From: Larus michahellis
Lineage: Eukaryota > Chordata > Aves > Charadriiformes > Laridae
Reading direction: 5' to 3'
Length of the DNA: 64,000 bases
Assembly: GCF_964199755.1 (NCBI RefSeq)
Contig: NC_133910.1
Location: 3,308,501 to 3,372,500, forward strand
The first letter of the stretch is position 1. The number at the start of each line of letters is the position of its first letter. Below are positions 10,561 to 22,255 of the stretch, piece after piece. Position numbers and translations under genes: made by a program. Under the pieces are notes generated by a model, which had not been told where the DNA came from, did no database searches, and saw nothing but the letters and a program-made list of their open reading frames with translations.

Positions 10561-12535
10561 GGCGCAGCAATGCGTGCCGCTGCTCCCTCTCTTCTCCTGT
10601 CGCTGGCCCCGGCACCCAGCCCGGTTGCCACCCCGGTCCTGGGCCCAGCCGGTGCCTCGGGGGTCAACCGCGACCTTCCCATCGGCCCCACGGCGCCGCC
10701 AAGGCCGGCACGTGACGGGGTGAAGCTGCCAAAGCCATTTCTCTGTTTTTTTCCCTTTTTTAATTCGGTGAGGTGGGGATGGAGCTCAGCTGGAGGAGAA
10801 AGCAGCAGTGGATTGAAATTGGGGTTTAGGAGCGGTTCTTTGGAGCGGCGCTCCTTGAGTGGCTTTAAAAAAAAAAAAAAAAAAAGAAATTGGATAAAAA
10901 ATCCTCGCTTTCCTTCAAAAAGAGCGATGGCCCTCGTTTACCTTGGTCTATTTATAAACTGTTTAGAAGGGCCACGATAACCCAAGCAGGATGCGGTGTC
11001 CCTAGAAGGGACGTTCCCTGGCCCATAGATAAACTGTTTGGGTTATTCAGGACGTGTTAAAGCGGCGCTGCTTACGAAGGTTGGAAATTTTTGCTAAGAG
11101 CGAGATTGGGAAGAGCAGCCCCGGGGTCCGGCTCCGTGGCCCCAGTGCCGTATCCTGCCCGGGGTGTCGCGGAGCTGCCGTTGGTTTTACCCTGAGCCGT
11201 TCCTGTTTCCCGCTGATGGGTTTGGGATGCAGGAGGGCTGCCGGCGCGGGGGGACCCTGGGGAAGCGAGGGGCTGGAGCAGAAACTCGGGGCAGATCGAC
11301 ACAAGGTGGGTGATAGAAAAGGAAAAAGAAAACCCACCTGACGGCCCGAGCCATCGCCGAGCGGCTGCGGAGTCGGGGGCGGTCGGTAGCGCTGCAAAAA
11401 TGCTCAGAAAAAGGATGTGTGGGGCTGGAAATGCCCCCACGGGACCGGATCCTGCTGGGTAGCCTCACGCCGAGGAACCCGCTGCCCACCCTGGGAAAGA
11501 TTATTTTACCGTGTACTTTTTATTCTTCCCTTTCCGGGGAGGCTGGAGGGGCTGCTCGGGGGTTTCTGTGTCCCCACGCGGCTGCCAGTTCCCCTTCCCC
11601 ATTGCAGCTCTCGCTTTCCGTTTCAGGGCTCCCTGCCCGTTCCCTGCCCGCTCCCTGCCCGCTCCCTGCCCATTCCCTGCCCGCTCCAGGCTTTGCATCC
11701 ACGGGGCGTATTTCTGACCTCTACATACTTTTTCCTGGCGGTTCCAAGCCTGTGACCTTCTCAGCCTTCTTTAGCTTCTTTTTTGACGGGTTTCCTCCTT
11801 TTTGTAGAGTTTTTCCAGACGAGGCCGGCACCGTGGGGATGGGACCCCCCCCGCCCCATCCCAGTGCTGCCGGGGTTCATCCTGGATCCATTCCAGGCTC
11901 TCGGCTCCCGCAGCCCCCCCCCAGAGGGACCCACTGTGGTTCCAGGGGGTGTGGAATTGGGGACCCCAGGGGTTCACTGGCTGTATTCTGCCTTCCCGGG
12001 GGAGTGGAGGGACCAGCAATATTTGGATGTGTCTGGGTTACAGCTGCTGCTAACGAGCCCTGGAGGTGTTTCAGCTAAAAAGGCGATGTGCCAAAAAATA
12101 GAGAAAAAATCTAAAATTGTTGTGTTTTAGACCATGCGGCCACCCTGACCCCCGGCCATGCTTTCTGCTGGGTACCAAAATCAGGGGCTGCCCATCACCT
12201 TGCGGGTGCCCGAACCAGTGGGTGCCGCTCAGTGACTGGTACCAAAGTCTCGGCTCGGCGGTCGCCGTCTCCCCATCCCGGGGGCTTTCGTGCCCGTTTT
12301 CCCCCCGAGCGGCCGGCGGCGGGGCAGAGCCGCGGGAGAGGCCGTGTTTGCGCAGGATTTGCATTCGTGGCTCTGCAGGAAGGGCCGTGGCACCCGCGGC
12401 CGCTCCTCACCCATCCCGGCACGGCCGCCGCTTCCTCCCCGCGTGGGGCCCGGACGAGGGGGGCCTGTCCTCGACACCGCCAGGGACGCAGGGGACAGGG
12501 CTGGTGGCCCCCAAGGTGAGTGGGGGAGACGGGGG
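10561..12535. other. Intergenic GC-rich region
   Basis: GC-rich sequence without recognisable exons. It includes an A19 homopolymer at 10867-10885 and a short minisatellite at 11629-11687. The long open frames across 11.4-12.1 kb read as low-complexity translations of GC-rich DNA. Confidence 0.5.
11629..11687 (+). repeat. 11-bp minisatellite, five units
   Basis: Five near-perfect head-to-tail copies of CTCCCTGCCCG (with CT/TT and G/A variants) are seen directly. There is no coding context. Confidence 0.85.
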
Positions 12536-12539
12536 TTGG

Positions 12540-13135
12540 GGGGGAGAGAGGGCCGCCCCCAGTGCAAACCCCTCCTGCCCCTGCGCTACCCCCCCCCTCA
12601 GCGTGCTTACAGCCCCCACCCCATTGCACTGCCCCACTGTCCAGCCCCCCAGGGCAGAGCCCCATGGCACAGGCATGGCCCCCCCTCAGCTGCACGGCCC
12701 CCCTGCACACACATGGCTCCCCACTGCTCCCTGCTCACACGTGGTCCCCCCCCATTGCACAGCCCCGATGCCCATGCCCGGCATGTGTCCCCCCCCAATG
12801 CAGTGTCCCCCCCCTTGCACACACCCCCCACCATCATGTACACAGCCCTCCCCATTGCACCCAGGGCCCCCACAATGCACTGCCCCCCCCGCCCCAACCT
12901 GTACACAGCCCCCATGGCACTGCCCCCCATGCAGCTTCCACCTCATTGCGTTGCCCCCCACATACAGCGCCCCCCCCCCCAACTGCATTGCCCCAGTGCC
13001 TGCATGTCCCCCCCCCCTCCCCACGGCACCCAGCAGCATGGCAGCCTGTTCCCCCCGCTTTGGGGTGCTGGAGGTCCCCAGAGCCCTGTGGGGGGGGACA
13101 CAGCCCCCCACCCCCCCACCCCCCCAGGACCTTGT
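12540..13135 (+). repeat. C-rich degenerate tandem/low-complexity block
   Basis: About 600 bp dominated by runs of 5-9 C, with irregular repeats of a CCCCATTGCAC/ACAGCCCCC theme, ending in CCCCCCACCCCCCCACCCC near 13100. The complementary strand is G-run rich and so a good G-quadruplex candidate. Three overlapping + frames stay open across it only because C-runs lack stops. They are proline-rich nonsense, not a gene. Confidence 0.8.
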
Positions 13136-15080
13136 CAGGGGTGGCATCAGCACAAGACGGTATTTCAGCCAGGAACATGTGCAGGGCTGTTTCCCACGGC
13201 CCTGTCCCCCATGTCCCCACCTGCCCCATGGGCCCTGCCCGAGGGACGTCCCTGCATGGGACACCTCCTGGTGCCAGCGATGCCCCTGCCTGTCCTCCTG
13301 CTCCCCCCAGGTGCTCCCCCCAGATTTTTTGGCAGCCGCTCCTGACTGAGATGATGATTTTGGTGGCCAGCTGGGGGTGACACGGTGATGGCAGCTGCAA
13401 GTGCCAGCCCTGCATCACCCTGTCACCCGCACGGGCACCCCACAGCTGTGCTTGGCCCCCACCCTGGGTCAGGCAGGGGCTGGTGGTGGCCACTTGGGTC
13501 CCCGTCCCCACATGCCATCGAGCTCCCCCAGCACCGGGGGGGGTCCCACGCAGGTCGATGCCACGTCCCCGCCGTAACCAGGAGCTCGTCACCCTCCTCT
13601 CCGGCTGTGGCCCCCGGTGTCTCTGTGTCCCTGCGGCTTGGGAGGGGTTTAGAAACCCCATTGCAGGGACACCTCGAGCCCTGCTCCCATCTCCCTTGCT
13701 TTCCTGCTGCGTTTCAGAGGCTTCCTACCCCCCGTGCTCCCCCCGGCTGCCCCCAGGCGCTGGGGACGGCTCACGCCCCTTCCCAGTTACAGCAATAGGG
13801 TTTTTTCTGGGCTGCGGAGGTTTGCCGACAGCCCCGGGTGGTGGCTGGGAGCTTCTGGCTCCTCTCATTGCTTCTTTTAGGGTTTTTGGGAGGCATTGCT
13901 TTATTATTTTTTTTCTTTTTTTTATGATTTTCAGCCATGCGAAAATCTGAATTAGCCAGAAAAGCATCTCCTTTCATGGCTGCTCCCAAAAAGCCTGCCC
14001 AAGCTCCTGCGGAGGGGACCTCCTGCTCGCGGTCAGCCCTGCGGGGCTTCCCGACCCCGCCAGCAGCTCCCAGTCCTCTGGCGCAGCTCCTGCGCCTTCG
14101 TGACACAGAAATCCCCACATTTGCAAGGATTTGTTAGGCAAATCCCCCTCCGGCAGCAGCAGAGGTGTGTCCGGTTGCCCAGCACGGGGTCGGGGAGACT
14201 CTGCGGGTCCGGGCTGGGGGGGACCCTGCTCAGAGCATCCCCTTCCCATCAGGATACGGGGACCTTTGTGCACATCGCAGCCAGGGTGGGATCTGCGCTG
14301 TGGTGCTCTGAATCACCCCAAACTGGGTTTTATTTCCCCCTTTCTTTGGTCCTGGGGAGCTGCTTTCGCAGGGAGCAGGTTCCAGTTGGGGTTTTATGCA
14401 GAAATAGGAGTTTGGCCAGCCAGAGGTCACTTTGGAGCTGCTGTGCCTTTGCCAAAAGGGCTTGTTTTCCAGGGAAAAGCCTCGGCCGTGTTGTGCAAGC
14501 ACAGGTGAGAGGCGGGGGGGTGTCAGGGCGGCTTCGGAAGGGCTAAAGGAAAACTGAGCTGCAGGTGGAGGTGCGGAGGAGCCGCCACGATGAGCCTCGG
14601 CACCGCCGGGTACGGAAAAAACCCCGCCGGTTCCTCCTTCTTTCTCTTAACGCAGCTGATGGAAGCAGCGGTTTTCCCCAGGGAGATTTTGTGCAGCGAG
14701 GGCTTGGGGTGCCCACACCGGCTCTTCCAGAAGTCGGTTCCGCAGTGACCGTGCAGCCCGGCCTGGCCGTCCCCATGTCCCCACATCCCTCTGCCACGGG
14801 GCTGCGAAGGGGCCAAAAGCCTCAGTGGGGTCGGGGTGGCCGGTGGCAGCGGAGCAGGAGCCCAGGGACAGACAAACCAGCTCCTCTGGAATTGCTGGTT
14901 TTTTCCATCCTCGGTATTTTTTCCCTGTGTTCACGCTATTTTCACTCTCCCTGTTTTCCCTGCTAGGGAGAGTCCTTGTCCCCGAGCCGCACCGACGCTG
15001 GCTCAGCCCCGATAATCTCCCTTTGTAGCATCACGGCTTTGCCCTTTACCAGCGACAGGCTAATTACACCCCGGAGGGTG
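13136..15080. other. Intergenic region
   Basis: Nothing recognisable: GC-rich unique-looking sequence with a T-rich tract at 13903-13925. No exon, RNA gene or interspersed repeat is identified. Confidence 0.45.
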
Positions 15081-15099
15081 GGGAGGTTTTGCCTGAACT

Positions 15100-15453
15100 C
15101 AGGGTTTTCGAGGCCGTGTGTGTGATGAGCTCATCCCGCTGCCCAGTCCCTGTCCCGCCGCGGCTGCCCGGCATTCGTGATTCCTCGCACGATGCCGCCG
15201 TGACGGCAGCCACCCAGGAGGGCTCTGAGCAAGAGGGGGGAGAGAAAACCGGCCGTCGGCGGCCGTCCCGCAGCGCAGGGAGAAGGAAGTGCCGCCGCGG
15301 GCCACTCCTCCTCGCCATTTCCTCTCCGCAGACGGGTTTTTATACGGATGAGAGCCAGGGGGGCAGAGGAGCAGCCGGCCCGTCCGAGGCTGGAGCCCGG
15401 GCTCAGCGGCCGAAGGGGAGCACCGGCGGCCGGCCCCGAGGGACACGCTGCGG
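15100..15453 (+). promoter_or_regulatory. CpG-rich patch, possible TOR4A promoter and 5' non-coding exon
   Basis: This patch is dense in CG dinucleotides (for example GGCCGTCGGCGGCCGTCCCG near 15252). It has a TTTTTATACGG TATA-like element at about 15337 and ends at a plausible donor CGG|GTAACT (15453/15454). TOR4A in other vertebrates has its coding sequence in a downstream exon, so a non-coding first exon about 4 kb upstream of 19382 is expected. The link to TOR4A is inferred from position only. Confidence 0.3.
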
Positions 15454-18400
15454 GTAACTGCGCTCGGTCCGGCTCCCCTGTCCCACTCCCACCCCGCGGG
15501 GGTCACCGGGGCCCCCCTCGGACACTTACACCTCCATCCCCGCCACCGCCATCTGCTCGTCCCCAGTGGCCCCTTTCTACCAAAAAAACACCCCAGTTTT
15601 GTGGGGACCCTCCTGTTCCTGCTGGTTCCGGATGCTCCGGGTTCTTCCCCTCCGCTTGCCGCCCTCCCCCTCGCTCTCAGGCTTTGGGGCTCAGCGATAA
15701 AAATGGGGCTGGGAGCGGGGCTGGCGGGGTTTGGTGACAAGGAGGTTTTCGGGGCGGCGCAGGTGGGTTTTGCATCGCCCTGGCTGTCACCCTCGCACCG
15801 TGTTTTTGGGGAGGCTGAACGTCTGCGTACCCCGAGCTCCAGCCACGAAGCAAACCACGTTTCTCAGCTTGTTTCCAAGCGCTGCCCCCGGGGAGTGCGA
15901 CTCGGGGTGCTGGAGCCGTGCCTGGCCTCTGCCATCATCCAGGATTTCCGTTCCTGGCCACTAATGCCCTTTGATCCATTTCTCCTGCTGCAAGGGGCCG
16001 TTTTGCTCCGCTTTTCCCCCTGGAAACGTTCAGTTTTGGACAGAAGGGTTGGCTTTCAGCCGGCAGGATCAGCCTTTGGGATTTTCCAGCCAGTCCCTTT
16101 TCCCAGCAGCTTTGCAAACCCAAAGAGCCTGAGTTTGGGGTGCAGCTCCCTCCTCTCCGACGCTGTTTTTGGGACTCAGCGGTTGGCACTTTAACCAGGG
16201 ACTTGTTTCTCCGGCTGGCGTCAGGCCGACGTCTCCTGCAAACCGGGCACTTTCTGCCCGCAAACGCCGTCTGCCCGGAGGCTGCCCCATCCCGCTCCCC
16301 TCCTGGCCCGGCTGCCTCCGGCTGCCCACGCAGGCTCCTCTGTTGTGGAAACCTTGTTTTGGCAGGAGCAGGGTGACACACAAATGCAAATGTTTGGGAA
16401 AGAGCTAAAGGAGGAAAGCTGGAGGTTTCTCAGGAGCGACTCTTCCCGCAGTGTGGCCGGACTGGGCGCAGCGCAGTGACTAACGGTGCTTACCCCAGCA
16501 CTGGTGATGCCCCGGACCTAATTGTCGGGTTCTTTTTCCTATTGTTTTCACCAAACTTCTAATTAAGCTGCCGAAAGCACATCTCTGCAGATTGGCAGCA
16601 CCTCCGGGCTGGCACAGCCGCCTGCTCCGGCCCCGATCCGACGTTGAGCAAGCGGGGCTGCTCTTACAACATTTAACTCCTGTGTAAAATAAGAGCAGGT
16701 ATTAGGAACCGAGTCACGCTATTAATAGGATTATTGTATGCCTGACTGGACGGATTTTGTGCTCAGAATGGGATCTGGGCCCTCCACCCACCTCGTTCGG
16801 CTCACCTGGAGGGTTGGGCATCCTGTGCCAGTGGGATGGATGTGCTGGTTGGGCTCTCGGCTTTTGGGAAAGAGGGTCGGGAGCATCTCCGGGCTAATGA
16901 GCGCTCAGTCCTTGCCCTTTCACTTTCCCTTTCTCAGGCTCCCCATGCGGACACGGCGGTGGTAGGAGAGCTGGCTTCAGTTTTGAGGAGCTGAACTGCT
17001 TCGTGCTCCAGCCAGGGCTACGGGCAGGGGGGGTTGGCACCTTGCTGTGTGCTGGCAGCCTCCGCAGGGAATGTTTGGGGTGTCTCGTTTTCCCCTGCCA
17101 GCATCCACCTGCTCCCTAAACCTTTACCCATAAACTCCCACAGCTCCTTCCTGGCGTTTAATCAACACCCTCTACACCTGCGTGGGTTTGGGGCTGGGAA
17201 AGCTTCACCCCATGTTTTCGTGGATGTGTGTTACAGCCCGGAGGGTTGTCCTGGCCCCAGGCTGAGCTCTGGGATGTCCCCACTCCCTGGGGACCATGGC
17301 CTGTGCTGCTCTGCATCGCGGGGGCTGCTCCCCAGTGGCTTTGGGGACAGATGAACTGTCGGGGACCTCGTGTGAGCAAGGCAAAGGGTGCAAGATGGAG
17401 AGAAGCAAGGGTGTGACCCCAGGGTGGCGTGGGGACAGCCCGGGGCTCCCCGTGGCATCCCCGGCAGTGGCATGGGTGGCCCTCAGCTCTCCTGCCTGCT
17501 GCCGCCTCCACGCTTGCTTGTAGGAATCTCGTCCGGCTGGTTTTGCTCTGGGCATGGCCAAATCCAGCGCAGGGTCAGCAGTTAGCGCTCCAGCACAGCA
17601 CAGCAATAGCTCGTCCAGCGATTAGCGCTGGGGGGAGCCGATCGCCCCGGCTTGGTTCCCACAACCAGCCGGCTGGCGGGGCATGGTCCAGAAACCAAAT
17701 TGTCCCCAGAGCGGGGTAAAGGCTTGGGACGGCGTGTCCCAGCATCTCGGAGGAGCCGGGAGAGGAGCCGGGCAAAGCGAGGAGGTGGCCAGGAGCGTGT
17801 CCCAGCGCCCGCGACTCCCCGCGCAGCCCTGTGGCTTGCTGCGTGCCGGTGGGTGGCCGCCTGCGTCAGCCCCACCATGGGGGAAGTAAAACCTTCGCCA
17901 GAGCGTGACATTCGGCAGGTTGGTAACTTCCTGCTGAGCTGAAGCGAGTTAATAACAAATCCTTTGGGGACCTTCTCCCCGGAGACGTGGTGCTTTTGGC
18001 AGGACGGAGGGTTGATTTTTCTGGGTGGCTGATGAAAGTGACTTTTCTTGCCCTGCCCGTGCCGGCTTCCTGCTCTCGGGGTTGGCAATGTCACCGCAGC
18101 AAACTGTCCTCTTGCGTCAGCGCTGCTGTGGTCTGGAGGTGGCGGGGAAATGCCCTCCCACTGTGACACAGCTCCTGTTGCCACTGGCTTCGTGCCGGGC
18201 AGGGATGGAGCCGTTCCTGGCACTGCAGCACGTGCGCGGGGTCCTGCGCCGTGTGGCCGCATCCAGGCCTGGAGAGCTGTTTTCTCCCAGGGGCTTCCCT
18301 GCATGGTCCGAGCCTCTTGTCATTGCGTCCTGTTGCCGGAGCATGTCTTTGCCTCTTCCTTCTTGCTCGCCAACCAAGGTTTGTCCATGCATTCCCGATG

Positions 18401-19381
18401 CAGATGGTTTTCCCTAGGGATGCTCGTGTCCCCACGCTCTCCTGGGTGGCTCCGGGGTCTCGCAGGGGAAGGTCACAGTGGCTGCTGTGGGTCCAGGGGT
18501 GTGAGTGTGTGGGCACACGGGGCAGGGAGGACCATGGGGGTAGGAGGGTCGGGGTGGCACGGGGCAGCCCCACTCCTCTCCCTGGAGCAATGTGCTGCTG
18601 CCAGGCTCAGTCACAACCACATCAGTTCTCTGCAACCTGCCCAAGCCCCCGGGGCAGCCTGGGGGGCTGCGCACCAAGTGCCCACTGCCCGGACACTGCC
18701 CCCACCCCTTCTCCCTGCCGCAGCAGCCGGAGCTGGTGCTCCCTGGCAGAGCTGGCATTCCCATTGGCAGAGTCAGGAAAAATCCCCCCCGACCCCGGCA
18801 AGGGAGATGCCGCGCCACCGCAACCCGCATGGCATGAGGTTTCCACGGCAAGTTCCTGCCGTGGTCACTTCCACACCCCGAAAGGTCTCTGCGGGTGTAC
18901 GAGTGACTGTTTCCAACAGGGGTGTGTACGTGTGTGCGTACGCCGGGGCAGAGGTGTGGTTTTGTGTCTTGCTCATATTTAGCAGACGTAAGGAACTAGG
19001 ACTGGGCAGCTCTGGTGCGAACCACGGCTCTGTCTGCCCGGCGTCCTGCCTCTTGCTCATGGCAGAAGGTAGCAGAGCCCCCGGCTTTGGCTCCAGCCAG
19101 CTCCGAGCTGTCCTTCTGCATGCGGAGGTAGGGTTGGTTTTGTGATGTACATCGATTTGTGTTTATTGATACTGAATTCATCTGTAGTTTTGCATGTCCA
19201 GAGCGTCTTCCAGAAAGTTAGCTTAGCTCTGAAAATCTCTCTCTGCCACCTTGCCGTTCTGATTGCTACAGGTAATCGTTCTGCCTGTTAGAAAGTGGGA
19301 TATCTGCCTCATTTGTCTGTTACCAGTCACTTCCTGGTCTTACAAAGGTTGATTTTATACTGTCTTTTTTTTTTTTTTAAG
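15454..19381. other. Putative TOR4A intron or intergenic region
   Basis: About 3.9 kb with no interspersed repeat and no recognised exon. It ends in a strong acceptor: 16 or so T residues, then AAG, at 19363-19381. Whether it is an intron depends on the 5' exon proposed near 15.4 kb. Confidence 0.35.
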
Positions 19382-19420
19382 AAAGAGGATGATGTGAATG
19401 GGCTGCAAGAACCAGGCGAG

Positions 19421-20989
19421 ATGGACGGAGAGCTGCCCTGCGCTGAGGTGGACGGAGAAGTGTCCTCTGCCCCGGAGGATCTGGGAGGAGAGATGCCCTG
19501 TGTGGAGAGCGATACCGAAGGAGAGGTTTCCTGTGCTGAGAGCGATGCAGAAGGAGAGATGCCCTGTGCTGAGACCAACAGAAAAGACGAGGCACCTTGT
19601 GCTGAGAGCAGTGTGGAAGGAGAGCTGCCCGCCACCGACAGCAATGGGGAAGGGGAGAAGCCCTGTGCCGAGAGCGACGAGAAAGGAGAGGCATCTTGCT
19701 ATGAGAGTGATGGGGAAGAAGTACCGGACACTGAAGTCCCTGCTGCTTCAAAGAAAATGTTTTCAATTTCTTCTCCCTTGCGAGCGATCATCCGCCTGCG
19801 ACGACGATACCGGGTGCAAAAGAAAAGCCGTCTGCATTTAGAGCTCCCTCGAGAAAAATCCTCAGAGCTTGCCCACGCGAGGCTGCTTCAAAGGCAGCTT
19901 TCCCTGACCCGAACTGGCCTGTATGGCCCTTCCATGTCCTTCCTCAATCAGAGCAGCTTCGAAACTTCCCAGTACTTCACCTTTGACACGTCTGTAGAAC
20001 AGTATGCTATGAAAAAATGCAGGAGGAAAAAGAATCGAAGGAAATCTAGAATAGTCTTGTATCCAGATAAAACAAAAAGATACCTTCCAACGGAGGAGAA
20101 GAGCAAGGCAAAACGCTGCCTCCTCCTGCTCATCGTCATTATCTTCTTCCAGATTCTCAATGCGATAGAGAACCTGGATGATAACCTCCAAAAATACGAC
20201 CTAGACGGTTTGGAGAAAACAATGCACCGGGAAGTATTTGGGCAGAAGGCTGCTGTGGAAAGTATTATGGAATTACTGAAAGACTATCTGGCTACCCACA
20301 TACACAACAAGCCTCTAGTAATCTCTTTAAATGGCCCGACAGGGGTTGGGAAGAGTCATGTTGGCTGGCTGCTGGCCAAACATTTTCGTTCCGTCATGGA
20401 CAATGACTTTGTGCTTCAGTACTTTGTTATGCATCACTGCCCCAACGGGGTGGCTCCTCTCACTTGCGAAATAGATTTGTCTAAGAAAATTTCTGACATG
20501 GTTACAAGAGCCGAAATAGAAGAGAAGATACCCTTGTTTATTCTAGATGAGGTTGAACTCATGTCTCCGGTCCTGCTGGATACTCTCAGCCGATTCTTCG
20601 AACCCAATCAAACTAATGAGTTCCTCAATGCCATCTACATTTTAATAAGCAACATAGGAGGTGGTGAAATAACAAAGTTTGTTATCCAGAATGCATCTGC
20701 TGAGCTTCTGCATCAGCAAAGGGGAGTTGAAGAGCTGCTGAGCATTGTCCAGCCTGTACTGATCGATGCCCACCCTCTCTGGAAGTCTGCGGACATCATC
20801 CCATTTGTTCTTCTGGAGAAGAGTCACGTCATAAACTGCTTCCTAGAGGAGATGAGGAGTGAAGGGTTGTATCCCGACCAGAAGCATATTGAAAATTTAG
20901 CGAGTCAGCTGGGTTACTACACTACAGGGGACAAGCAGTACTCCAGGATGGGCTGCAAGCAGGTTGTGGCCAAAGTCAACCTGCTGTAG
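19421..20989 (+). CDS. TOR4A: TOR4A, torsin family 4 member A
   Basis: A 522-residue torsin-4A encoded in one exon. Torsins are AAA+ ATPases of the endoplasmic reticulum and nuclear envelope; the cellular role of TOR4A is poorly defined. Order of parts: acidic tandem repeat, residues 1-100; basic IIRLRRRYRVQKKSR block at 123-137; FTFDT at 186-190; basic cluster KKCRRKKNRRKSR at 198-210 with IVLYP; transmembrane segment about 233-248; then AAA+ with Walker A GPTGVGKS at 305-312, Walker B LFILDEVE at 372-379, a sensor-1-like Asn at 411, and the torsin GCK motif at 511-513, ending VVAKVNLL as in human. The catalytic motifs look intact. The frame is open further upstream, but a polypyrimidine-AG acceptor at 19380-19381 starts the exon at 19382. 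The first ATG inside it is 19421, in a good context (GAGATGG). Human TOR4A lacks the acidic repeat. Confidence 0.95.
   Translation: MDGELPCAEVDGEVSSAPEDLGGEMPCVESDTEGEVSCAESDAEGEMPCAETNRKDEAPCAESSVEGELPATDSNGEGEKPCAESDEKGEASCYESDGEEVPDTEVPAASKKMFSISSPLRAIIRLRRRYRVQKKSRLHLELPREKSSELAHARLLQRQLSLTRTGLYGPSMSFLNQSSFETSQYFTFDTSVEQYAMKKCRRKKNRRKSRIVLYPDKTKRYLPTEEKSKAKRCLLLLIVIIFFQILNAIENLDDNLQKYDLDGLEKTMHREVFGQKAAVESIMELLKDYLATHIHNKPLVISLNGPTGVGKSHVGWLLAKHFRSVMDNDFVLQYFVMHHCPNGVAPLTCEIDLSKKISDMVTRAEIEEKIPLFILDEVELMSPVLLDTLSRFFEPNQTNEFLNAIYILISNIGGGEITKFVIQNASAELLHQQRGVEELLSIVQPVLIDAHPLWKSADIIPFVLLEKSHVINCFLEEMRSEGLYPDQKHIENLASQLGYYTTGDKQYSRMGCKQVVAKVNLL
19430..19725 (+). repeat. TOR4A: 33-bp coding tandem repeat in TOR4A
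   Basis: Eight consecutive 11-residue units follow a shorter first copy: GEVSSAPEDLG, GEMPCVESDTE, GEVSCAESDAE, GEMPCAETNRK, DEAPCAESSVE, GELPATDSNGE, GEKPCAESDEK, GEASCYESDGE. The consensus is roughly GE-x-PCAES-D-x-E. The repeat is strongly acidic with one Cys in most units. The unit length is exact and never breaks frame. Confidence 0.9.
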
Positions 20990-22255
20990 TGATTTACTGA
21001 AGAGACCAAGTCCTGCTCTCAGGATTTGCACAGTTCTGGGCTTATGGAGGAGTAGGTTACAGCAGCCTGTGGTCAAGGTGTCCTTTCTCAGGCCTGCACT
21101 GACTCTGTCCTGGTCGAGGGAGAGGGACGGCAGCCCGGGCTCCTCTGCAACACGGTCTCTGTTCTCCTCCAGATGCTTCACTTGTTCCTAATGTTCTGTG
21201 AAAAGGGCACAGGCAACAAAGCCCAAGCGACCTCTCATAAACTGTGAGATGCTTTGTTCCTCACATGCTCATTTGGGATACTTTGTAATTAAGGAGTTGT
21301 GAGATGAGAACAGAAGCTGCGGGATATAAACAGGAGGAGGAAATAGTAACCGGGTTACTGCCCCTGCAGCACACGTCGCTGTGGCTCACTCCTTCTCCAG
21401 GCTCACAGTCTTCAGCTCTTTGCTTTTCTTGGTCCTGGCTGGTGATGTGCAGAGCAGAGGCCGTGCTGGACACCTGGGAGAACTGAAGGAATTTGTGTCT
21501 CCTCATCCCGCAGATGCGTGGGCAGTCAGAGCTCTGCTCTCTCCAGCTCCTACATGGCCACGTGCTCCGGAGACTGCTTTTTGGACCCGTTCCTGAGCTG
21601 CTGCTCTTCTGAGCTCATACCTGAGCTCACCTTTGGCACCTCCAGCGAGATTTCTGCCCTGCAAGTCTGTTTGGGCTCGTCTGGAAGACTCTCGGCTGTG
21701 CCAGTCGGTGCAGAAATAACCACTGGATTGTTTCAGGTCTGGTGGTGGCAACTTGTCCTGAGAGCTCTTCTGCTTTTTGCTTCTGGGTACACTTCACCAC
21801 GCTCATTATCTAGACATCCCGAAATAGCAACTGACATATATTAAGCAACACACACTGGAAAAGACAGTTTGGGCTGTCTGAACCGAGAGCAGTGGGAATT
21901 TTGGGCTTGTTCCCAGACCCGCGAGGCCAAGAAGAGGTTCTTTGCCATTGAGAACCTGGGGAGAACATGCTGCCTGGAAGGACCTCAGGAAAAGCACATG
22001 TCCTTGTTTTGAGCAGGCAAACTGAGAAGATACTTATGACATTGCTTTTTCAGGTTTTGGTTTTGTGCCTAAATCCCCTTCTAGAAGTTGCTGTGAATTA
22101 TCATGTACGTAATCCTGTGGATGTTTGCACTGGTTGTTTGATTTGCCTCTTTGTAATTGTTGGTTTCCAAAGTCTTCCGTCACAAACTCCTGCTTCCAGA
22201 GCTATTGTCAGGAATAAATCCAAACTATCCTGAATAAAATAATTCAAAGTACATT
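20990..22255 (+). other. TOR4A: TOR4A 3' untranslated region (probable)
   Basis: About 1.25 kb from the stop codon to two closely spaced AATAAA hexamers at 22213 and 22233. It carries no repeats and no other plausible coding frame. Confidence 0.6.
22213..22238 (+). terminator. TOR4A: Tandem polyadenylation signals, probable TOR4A 3' end
   Basis: AATAAA occurs at 22213-22218 and 22233-22238. I saw no other canonical AATAAA between these and the TOR4A stop codon. Confidence 0.55.

Noticed and set aside
12117..13380. Three overlapping + frames of 286-410 codons
   Set aside because: They run together through the same C-rich block in different frames, are His/Pro/Cys low complexity and have no domain. 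They are open because C-runs lack stop codons.
19295..19420. Upstream extension of the TOR4A frame (42 more residues)
   Set aside because: It reads through a T16-AAG splice acceptor, giving a Phe run from intron sequence. The coding start was placed at the first ATG inside the exon.
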